Assembly: GCA_039029915.1 (NCBI GenBank)
Contig: JBCCFD010000307.1
Span: forward strand, 1 to 9,785
DNA length: 9,785 nucleotides
Origin: QQUD01 sp039029915
GTDB lineage: Bacteria > Chloroflexota > Anaerolineae > Promineifilales > Promineifilaceae
Direction of reading: 5' to 3'
The translations under genes and the position numbers were made by a program. Below are positions 5,217 to 9,785 of this stretch, in pieces. How positions within the stretch are numbered: position 1 is the first letter of the stretch; each line of letters opens with the position of its first letter. The notes under the pieces are model-generated. The model saw only the letters and a list, made by a program, of their open reading frames with translations. It was not told the origin of the DNA and searched no databases.

Positions 5217-5245
5217 TTGATCTATCACCCGTTCGTTCATATACT
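5217..5245 (+). promoter_or_regulatory. Promoter of the Lrp/AsnC-type gene, predicted leaderless
   Basis: TTGATC (5217-5222) and TATACT (5240-5245) are separated by exactly 17 bases and match the sigma-70-type consensus at 4 and 5 of 6 positions. Six bases separate the -10 from the ATG at 5252, so the expected start of transcription falls on or beside the A of the ATG. No Shine-Dalgarno exists. Together this predicts a leaderless mRNA. Confidence 0.6.
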
Positions 5246-5251
5246 ACCCAG

Positions 5252-5716
5252 ATGCAACTTGATGATATTGACATTGCCATTCTCCGTGAACTTCAGCACG
5301 ATGGACGAGCTTCCTTTACTGTTATTGCCGAAAAACTACAGGTGTCGCACGGCACCGTGCGTAACCGTGTAGCTCGTCTTCAAGAAGAACAGCTCCTAAA
5401 AATAATCGGCTGGGTTAACCCACAGGCTGTTGGCTACACCCTGCCCGCCAACATCCAAATCGCTGTTGAACCACCTAACCGCATTCGTGAGGTGGCTGAG
5501 CAGCTCGTTGATTTACCGGAAGCGCGCTTCGTCGCTATGATGACCGGTGAATATGACCTTTTTGTAGATGTCAATGCCCGTGATGTGAAGCATCTGACTG
5601 AATTTATGGCGGAATATATTTATCCCATTGAAGGAGTCACCCGCACCCGCACCAATATGTATTTGGAGGTTTTCAAAATTGGTCCTTCCAAGGTCAATTT
5701 GAGATCAGAACATTAG
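5252..5716 (+). CDS. Lrp/AsnC-family transcriptional regulator
   Basis: This family comprises small DNA-binding proteins that assemble into dimers and octamers, often respond to amino acids and often control transport genes. The product is 154 residues, the usual length. Residues 1-60 form the AsnC-type winged helix (LDDIDIAILRELQHDGRAS, then VSHGTVRNRVARLQEEQLL as recognition helix and wing). Residues about 66-145 form the RAM effector domain, with TGEYDLFVDV (98-107) and a final TRTRTNMYLEVFK strand (130-142). The start is the first ATG, with no ribosome site but a promoter placed for leaderless expression. The gene lies upstream of, and in the same direction as, three transporter genes, 140 bases away. 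The ligand and targets are not deducible from sequence. Confidence 0.92.
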   Translation: MQLDDIDIAILRELQHDGRASFTVIAEKLQVSHGTVRNRVARLQEEQLLKIIGWVNPQAVGYTLPANIQIAVEPPNRIREVAEQLVDLPEARFVAMMTGEYDLFVDVNARDVKHLTEFMAEYIYPIEGVTRTRTNMYLEVFKIGPSKVNLRSEH

Positions 5717-5726
5717 CGCCTTTTAC

Positions 5727-5836
5727 AAAGTAATTTTCAATAAATAACTTGAATAAAAAGTAGCCAAATGAAAATTACTTTCAGGAGAACAAAAGCTCAT
5801 TTTGAGTCATTTATTTCAAGATATTTTTTGTTCTCC
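5727..5836. repeat. Three interlaced inverted repeats between the regulator and the transporter operon
   Basis: Pair A: AAAGTAATTTTCA (5727-5739) with TGAAAATTACTTT (5769-5781), 13 of 13. Pair C: GGAGAACAAAA (5784-5794) with TTTTGTTCTCC (5826-5836), 11 of 11. Arms A-A' and C-C' are both offset by exactly 42 bases. Pair B, core CTTGAA (5748-5753) with TTCAAG (5815-5820), extends over about 19 bases with a few mismatches. It joins the loop of A to the loop of C, so in RNA B would be a kissing interaction. As DNA, the arms could be regulator sites four helical turns apart. No standard promoter or ribosome site is clear here. Confidence 0.6.
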
Positions 5837-5856
5837 ACTTAAAACGGTCGATCACC

Positions 5857-7119
5857 ATGCCCCCTATCACAAAACTCATCAAACGCTTGCGCTCCCTTGA
5901 AAAATGGGAGAAGGTTTTATATATCACTTTTGCGGCTCAGCTCATTAATGTCGTAGGGTTTTCTTCCATCTTCCCCTTCTTACCGCTCTACGTCGATTCG
6001 CTGGGGTCTCGATTTGATTTAAGCATTGAGTTCCTGTCGGGGCTGGTGTTTTCGTCGCAGGCGTTCACAATGATGATTGCGGCACCCATTTGGGGAGCGC
6101 TGGCTGACAGGTACGGTCGTAAACTGATGATGGTCCGGGCCATGTTTGGCGGTGCCGTGCTCGTTTTCTGGATGGGATACGTCAGCTCAGCGGAGATGCT
6201 AATCTTTGTGCGGGCGCTGCAGGGGCTAGTTACCGGCACCATTTCCGCCGCGAATGCCCTGATAGCCGCCACCGTACCCCGCGACAAGCTCGGCTACGGG
6301 CTGGGTTTAAATCAGGTGGCACTGTGGGGCGGTGTCTCGTTTGGCCCGCTTATTGGTGGTCTCATTGCCGATGCGTCAGGGTATCGGGCCACGTTTATTT
6401 TAACGGCCGTCTTGCTGGTACTCGGCGGCATTCTCACCATCGTTGGCGTCGAAGAAAACTTCGAACCCACGACAGACGATACGGGCAACAAACCCTCTAT
6501 TCTCGAAGATTGGAAGCACATCTTGGCGGCACCTGGTGTCAAGATGGCGTATCTTGTGCGCTTTCTCATGACGCTTGGCCGCACCATCCTTGTACCGATT
6601 GCGCCCCTTTTTATCATTCAGCTTCTGCCCGGTAACGCCCCCATCAACTTTTATACTGGCTTAGTCATTGCCACCAGCGGTGCGGCCAGCACAATAACGG
6701 CCGTTTGGCTGGGCAAAATTGGTGACAAAATCGGCCACCGTCGGGTGCTGCTGCTCAGCTCCCTCTGGATGACTATTTTTTATCTCCCCCAAGGGCTGGT
6801 GACAGCCGCTTGGCAACTGCTCGTACTCCAACTACTCACAGGCGCAGGGTTAGGCGGGCTAATCACAGCCGTTACCTCCTTACTAGCTCAATATACCAGG
6901 CCGGGCGAAGAGGGCAGTGTGTTTGGTTTTGATTCTGCCCTTGTTTCAGGTGGGCGAGTGTTGGCACCATTGCTTGGGGCAGGCGTTGCGTACTGGGTCA
7001 GTCTGCGAGCGGCACTTAGCCTAACGGGGGTTCTGTTTTTAGTCATCTTTTTCATCGTTATGTATCTAATTCCTCAGCCCAAAAAAGAAGGTGTTATTTC
7101 TTATGAAACCCCTGCTTAA
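5857..7119 (+). CDS. Major facilitator superfamily transporter, DHA1 drug:H+ antiporter type (MdtG-like)
   Basis: A probable proton-coupled exporter in the cytoplasmic membrane, 420 residues with about 12 hydrophobic segments. Motif A between helices 2 and 3 is GALADRYGRK (80-89). R119 in FVRALQG fits motif B in helix 4. GGVSFGPLIGG (158-168) fits motif C, the mark of antiporters. A second motif A-like loop, GKIGDKIGHRR (286-296), opens the C-terminal half. The order and the final GGRVLAPLLGAGVAYW (365-380) resemble MdtG/NorA-like efflux pumps. The ATG has no clear Shine-Dalgarno, and no better in-frame start is nearby. It overlaps the next gene by 17 bases and follows the interlaced inverted repeats. 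The substrate is unknown; drugs, metabolites or amino acids are all possible. Confidence 0.9.
   Translation: MPPITKLIKRLRSLEKWEKVLYITFAAQLINVVGFSSIFPFLPLYVDSLGSRFDLSIEFLSGLVFSSQAFTMMIAAPIWGALADRYGRKLMMVRAMFGGAVLVFWMGYVSSAEMLIFVRALQGLVTGTISAANALIAATVPRDKLGYGLGLNQVALWGGVSFGPLIGGLIADASGYRATFILTAVLLVLGGILTIVGVEENFEPTTDDTGNKPSILEDWKHILAAPGVKMAYLVRFLMTLGRTILVPIAPLFIIQLLPGNAPINFYTGLVIATSGAASTITAVWLGKIGDKIGHRRVLLLSSLWMTIFYLPQGLVTAAWQLLVLQLLTGAGLGGLITAVTSLLAQYTRPGEEGSVFGFDSALVSGGRVLAPLLGAGVAYWVSLRAALSLTGVLFLVIFFIVMYLIPQPKKEGVISYETPA
7088..7093 (+). promoter_or_regulatory. Ribosome binding site of the second MFS gene, inside the first
   Basis: AAGGTG lies nine bases before the ATG at 7103 and within the last codons of the upstream gene. 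It favours ATG 7103 over the GTG at 7091, which overlaps this site, and implies translational coupling. Confidence 0.6.
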
Positions 7120-8395
7120 GCTTACGAACAATCTCCGTGCAGAACTCAGCGGCCTCCCACGAAATATGCGGTTATTTCTCATTAATGTGCTGGCATATGG
7201 TGCAACCGTTGAAGGGATTAGTGCCGTCTTGCTCAATCTTTACTTGCTTCGTTTAGGGTACGGCACTGAGTTTATCGGCACCATCAACTCGGCAGGACTA
7301 TTTATTTTTGCCCTGGTGAGCCTTCCCATTGGCGCCGTGCAGCGATTTTCCAGTCGCCAGATGATGCAATTTGGGCAAGTTATGTCACTGATTGGAATTT
7401 TAGGTATTCCATTGGCATATTACATTACTGAAGGGCAAGCCGCCCTACTCATTGGGTCACGCATCTTGGCAATGGTGGGGCTTTCTGCCTATTTCGTTCA
7501 TCAGATTCCGTTCGCAATGGACATTACAAAACCAGCCTGGCACAACAAGGCGCTCTCCATCACAATGGCGGTCTTTTCACTGGCCGCCTTTTTAGGGAGC
7601 TGGTTTGGTGGATTATTGCCGCAGCTGTTTGGCAATTTGCTCAACTTGCCGCTGACGGATGCACGGCCGTATCAAATGCCCATGTTTCTAGCCAGCGTGC
7701 TCATCCTGCCTGCAATGATGGCCATTCGTCTTATTCCTAATCAACTCACACCAGAAGCAAACGATGAAGAAAAGGCTGAAGAGACGGCCACAGGCATCAC
7801 GGTTAACTGGCGCCATTTGGTTGGATTGGTGGCCGTCATTTTGGTTGTTCGCATGTTTCAAACGGCAGGCGTTGGCGTCGTCAACACGTTTTCAAACGTC
7901 TATTTTGATGATGCGCTCAGCGTGCCTACCAGCCAGATCGGGTTTATTAGCGGCTTAGGTCGTCTTCTCGGCGTCCCGATGTCGCTTATCATTCCGTGGC
8001 TCATAACTCGCTACGACAATTTCAAACTCGTCCACATTTCGCTGGGGCTAATTGTGCTGCTCATTTTGCCGATGGCGCTCATTCCATATTGGCCCATTGC
8101 CGCTCTGGCCCTAATCAGCATCAACAGCATGGGCTCACTGCGATATCTGTCGTTTGTGGGCTTTACGATGTCGTTGGTCTCAGACAAACAGCGCAGCTTG
8201 ATGTCGGGCGCGGGCGAGATGGCAATTGGGGGTGGGTTTGCGGTCTCTTCATTCATCGGCGGCTACCTCATTGCTTGGTACGGCTACCGAGAGCTGTTTT
8301 TGTTTGGTGCCAGCATGACGGTAATTGGGGCCGTGGCATTTTGGCTAATTTTTAGAGGCCGAGCGCGGAAACTAACGGCCGTTCCGGCCCATTAA
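7103..8395 (+). CDS. Divergent major facilitator superfamily transporter
   Basis: The product is 430 residues with about 12 hydrophobic segments in two halves and a charged central loop (about residues 208-238, with EANDEEKAEE). The loop where motif A should lie reads LPIGAVQRFSSRQMM, with arginines but without the DRxGRK core. The C-terminal half has GRLLGVPMSL and FIGGYLIAWYGYRELF. This fits an uncharacterised MFS branch; I cannot assign a substrate. The start overlaps the previous gene by 17 bases and the next gene follows 22 bases after its stop, so it sits in the middle of an operon. It could be a transporter whose conformational switch differs from the standard motif A mechanism, or a partner of its neighbours. 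Confidence 0.85.
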   Translation: MKPLLKLTNNLRAELSGLPRNMRLFLINVLAYGATVEGISAVLLNLYLLRLGYGTEFIGTINSAGLFIFALVSLPIGAVQRFSSRQMMQFGQVMSLIGILGIPLAYYITEGQAALLIGSRILAMVGLSAYFVHQIPFAMDITKPAWHNKALSITMAVFSLAAFLGSWFGGLLPQLFGNLLNLPLTDARPYQMPMFLASVLILPAMMAIRLIPNQLTPEANDEEKAEETATGITVNWRHLVGLVAVILVVRMFQTAGVGVVNTFSNVYFDDALSVPTSQIGFISGLGRLLGVPMSLIIPWLITRYDNFKLVHISLGLIVLLILPMALIPYWPIAALALISINSMGSLRYLSFVGFTMSLVSDKQRSLMSGAGEMAIGGGFAVSSFIGGYLIAWYGYRELFLFGASMTVIGAVAFWLIFRGRARKLTAVPAH

Positions 8396-8417
8396 GGACA
8401 ACCGGAGGTAACGCATA

Positions 8418-9593
8418 ATGATAAGAACCCATCCAGCCATTCAACGCCTGCCGCGGCTTCCCTTAACCGTTGCGGGGACCCACTTCTCATTAGAATTTTT
8501 AGCCAACATTCTCCCGATTGTGTATCCACTCCTGATCGCCGAGCGGGGCTTTACCTACTCTCAAATTGGCACCATCGCCCTGATTGGCGGTCTGTGCGGC
8601 ACCATTACGCAGCCCTTCTTTGGGCTATTGGTTGATCGCTGGAACGCTAAAAAGCAGGTGGTGCTAAGCATCGTCTGGATGGGATTGGGGATGGGGATTG
8701 TTGGCTTTGTGACAAGCTATGGCTGGCTGATTGTGATTGTGGGCTTTGCCAAGTTTGCTTCCGCCGCTTACCATCCGGCCGGGGCCGCGCTGGCCAACTT
8801 CGCCAGCAACCGCATGAAAGGGACCTCCGTTTCCTATTTTTCAGTGGGTGGCAGCGCCGGCTCCGCCCTTTGTCCGCTCTTATTTGGTCTGGTTTTAGGC
8901 GGTTGGGGGCTAAGCGGGACCGTTGTGCTCATTCCAATTGGCGTTATTTTAGCCATTCTGCTGTGGTCGCCTCTCGGTCGCATTCCGTTAACGTCGCCTC
9001 AGGAGGACAAAAAGAAAACGGCTGTTAAATCAGGCTCTATTTTAACGCTGCTACCGATCGTGATTCTCGTCGGTACGCGTTCATATACATCCGGCACGTT
9101 AACCACCTATTTGCCTGAATATTACGCCAGTCAGGGGACGGCGCTGGCGGTGGCTGGGAGCGCCTTCTCTCTCGTTTTAATTATGACCAGCGTGGGTAAC
9201 CTAATCGGTGGTCGCTTATCGGACCGCATCGGTCAGGAGCGCGTGGTCATCGGTGGCATGGTGCTTTTGAGCCTCTTTTTCTGGGGGTTTATCGAATTTA
9301 GCGGCATTCCCCAGCTTATCTTCTTAGCTTTAGTGGGGGTCTCAGTGGGTGCCACAACGCCCGCTTCATTAGTGATGGCTCAAGAGGCATGGCCAGGTGC
9401 CATTGGTTTAGCTTCTTCCTTGGTGATGGGTGTGGCCTGGATGCCATCCAGCGTGGGGGCTTGGGTCGTTGGCAATTTAGCCGATCGCTTCTCATTACCC
9501 TATGCGCTATCAACCTTAACCTTTGTCCCCCTCCTTGGCGTCGTGGTTTTGCTAGTAGGTTTTTACTTGGAGAAACAAGCAGGTCAGCGTTGA
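8418..9593 (+). CDS. Major facilitator superfamily transporter, fosmidomycin-resistance (Fsr) type
   Basis: The product is 391 residues (E. coli Fsr has about 406). Features shared with Fsr-type exporters are THFSLEFLANILPIVYPLL near the start (21-39), ITQPFFGLLVDRW (63-75), the YHPAGAALA helix-4 motif (118-126) and SVGGSAGSALCPLL (142-155). The C-terminal half has GGRLSDRIGQERVV (264-277) as motif A. About 12 membrane segments are expected, with a lysine-rich central loop (about 196-204). GGAGG at 8404-8408, nine bases before the ATG, is the strongest ribosome site of the operon. Fosmidomycin transport is only the name of the family; many members have other substrates. Its stop is 13 bases from that of the converging gene at 9607. 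Confidence 0.9.
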   Translation: MIRTHPAIQRLPRLPLTVAGTHFSLEFLANILPIVYPLLIAERGFTYSQIGTIALIGGLCGTITQPFFGLLVDRWNAKKQVVLSIVWMGLGMGIVGFVTSYGWLIVIVGFAKFASAAYHPAGAALANFASNRMKGTSVSYFSVGGSAGSALCPLLFGLVLGGWGLSGTVVLIPIGVILAILLWSPLGRIPLTSPQEDKKKTAVKSGSILTLLPIVILVGTRSYTSGTLTTYLPEYYASQGTALAVAGSAFSLVLIMTSVGNLIGGRLSDRIGQERVVIGGMVLLSLFFWGFIEFSGIPQLIFLALVGVSVGATTPASLVMAQEAWPGAIGLASSLVMGVAWMPSSVGAWVVGNLADRFSLPYALSTLTFVPLLGVVVLLVGFYLEKQAGQR

Positions 9594-9606
9594 TGCTGCC
9601 ACACTG

Positions 9607-9785
9607 CTAATTCTGTTTAATGTAATTCACAAAGAAGTCGCTAATCGCCTGCAGATACGCTTCACCAATTTCGGCCGTGGCGCCCTCAGGGTTACCCAAC
9701 ACCCCGTTTTCAGATACCGCTTTAAAGCCGTGCTCAAAGAGCACATCTGCCGCTTTGATTGGGTCGCCTATAAAACCAGCCTCTG
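9607..9785 (-). CDS. C-terminal end of a probable creatininase-family amidohydrolase (5' end outside window)
   Basis: On the minus strand a frame enters from the right edge and runs 58 codons to TAG at 9609-9607. It ends in SENGVLGNPEGATAEIGEAY followed by LQAISDFFVNYIKQN. The pattern S..GV.G.P..AtaE.G...l.a....... is the usual C-terminus of creatininase (creatinine amidohydrolase)-family metal-dependent amidohydrolases, which act on creatinine or other cyclic amides and include the mycofactocin peptidase MftE. The metal-binding residues lie outside the window, so the reaction cannot be stated. It converges on the transporter operon with a 13-base gap and no visible terminator. Confidence 0.62.
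   Translation of the reverse strand, partial: EAGFIGDPIKAADVLFEHGFKAVSENGVLGNPEGATAEIGEAYLQAISDFFVNYIKQN

Larger units (their letters stand above)
4804..5251. other. 448-base gene-free region rich in repeats
   Basis: No gene is visible on either strand. In order it holds about 50 bases of unassigned sequence, a candidate miniature transposable element (4861-5023) with flanking direct repeats, the second REP-like repeat (5040-5099), an AT-rich stretch with nothing recognisable (5100-5184), a palindrome (5185-5206) and the promoter of the Lrp/AsnC-type gene (5217-5245). Confidence 0.75.
552..8382. repeat. Dispersed palindromic octamer ACGGCCGT, nine copies
   Basis: Exact copies start at 552, 2562, 2916, 4154, 4380, 6403, 6697, 7663 and 8375. 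All nine are inside genes: one in the DUF3592-like gene and two each in the nitroreductase, ABC-F, first MFS and second MFS genes. About 0.15 would be expected by chance in this length at even base use. The flanks are often A/T, and AACGGCCGTT occurs three times (2915, 6696, 8374). The behaviour resembles the HIP1 octamer of cyanobacteria. Confidence 0.85.

Noticed and set aside
4804..5251. tRNA, small RNA gene or CRISPR array in the long intergenic region
   Set aside because: No cloverleaf or T-loop motif and no regularly spaced direct repeats with unique spacers are visible; the structure is explained by the inverted-repeat element, the 9-base block and the REP-like repeat.
5857..9593. Tandem duplication of a single transporter gene
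   Set aside because: The three proteins share only general MFS features; their motif regions and lengths differ and match different subfamilies.

Overview
The window is a stretch of mid-GC bacterial chromosome with nine protein-coding genes, two of them cut by the window edges, and no rRNA, tRNA, CRISPR array or intact transposase that I can see. Gene families alone do not fix the taxon. A fused chorismate mutase-DAHP synthase, a YkpA/YbiT-type ABC-F protein, REP-like intergenic repeats and a strongly over-represented palindromic octamer ACGGCCGT together remind me of environmental Chloroflexota (Anaerolineae-like) genomes. That placement is an inference of modest confidence.

Layout. Positions 1-623 (+): the tail of an unidentified protein, then a small two-helix membrane protein of the DUF3592 type, visibly more AT-rich than the rest. 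Positions 624-729: a REP-like hairpin that doubles as a good intrinsic terminator for the converging gene. Positions 730-1833 (-): bifunctional chorismate mutase/DAHP synthase, the entry enzyme of aromatic amino acid synthesis, with a structured leader. Positions 2189-2941 (-): an NfsA/NfrA-like FMN nitroreductase. Positions 3166-4803 (+): a divergent ABC-F translation factor whose leader holds a hairpin followed by seven T residues just before the Shine-Dalgarno, an attenuator-like arrangement.

Positions 4804-5251 are a gene-free 448-base region. It contains a 163-base element with perfect 14-base terminal inverted repeats, flanked by a near-perfect 10-base direct repeat (a candidate MITE), then a second copy of the REP-like repeat, then a palindrome and a well-formed promoter.

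Positions 5252-9593 (+) look like one functional block. An Lrp/AsnC-type regulator, whose promoter spacing predicts a leaderless mRNA, is followed by a 140-base spacer with three interlaced inverted repeats. After that come three different major facilitator transporters in close succession (17-base overlap, then a 22-base gap): a DHA1 drug-antiporter type, a divergent MFS protein and a fosmidomycin-resistance (Fsr) type. A regulator-controlled export operon is the simplest reading; the substrates are unknown. Positions 9607-9785 (-) are the C-terminal end of a probable creatininase-family amidohydrolase.

The signals most worth following up are the ACGGCCGT octamer (nine exact copies, all inside genes and in more than one reading frame), the candidate MITE, the attenuator-like ABC-F leader, and the interlaced inverted repeats between the regulator and the transporter genes.
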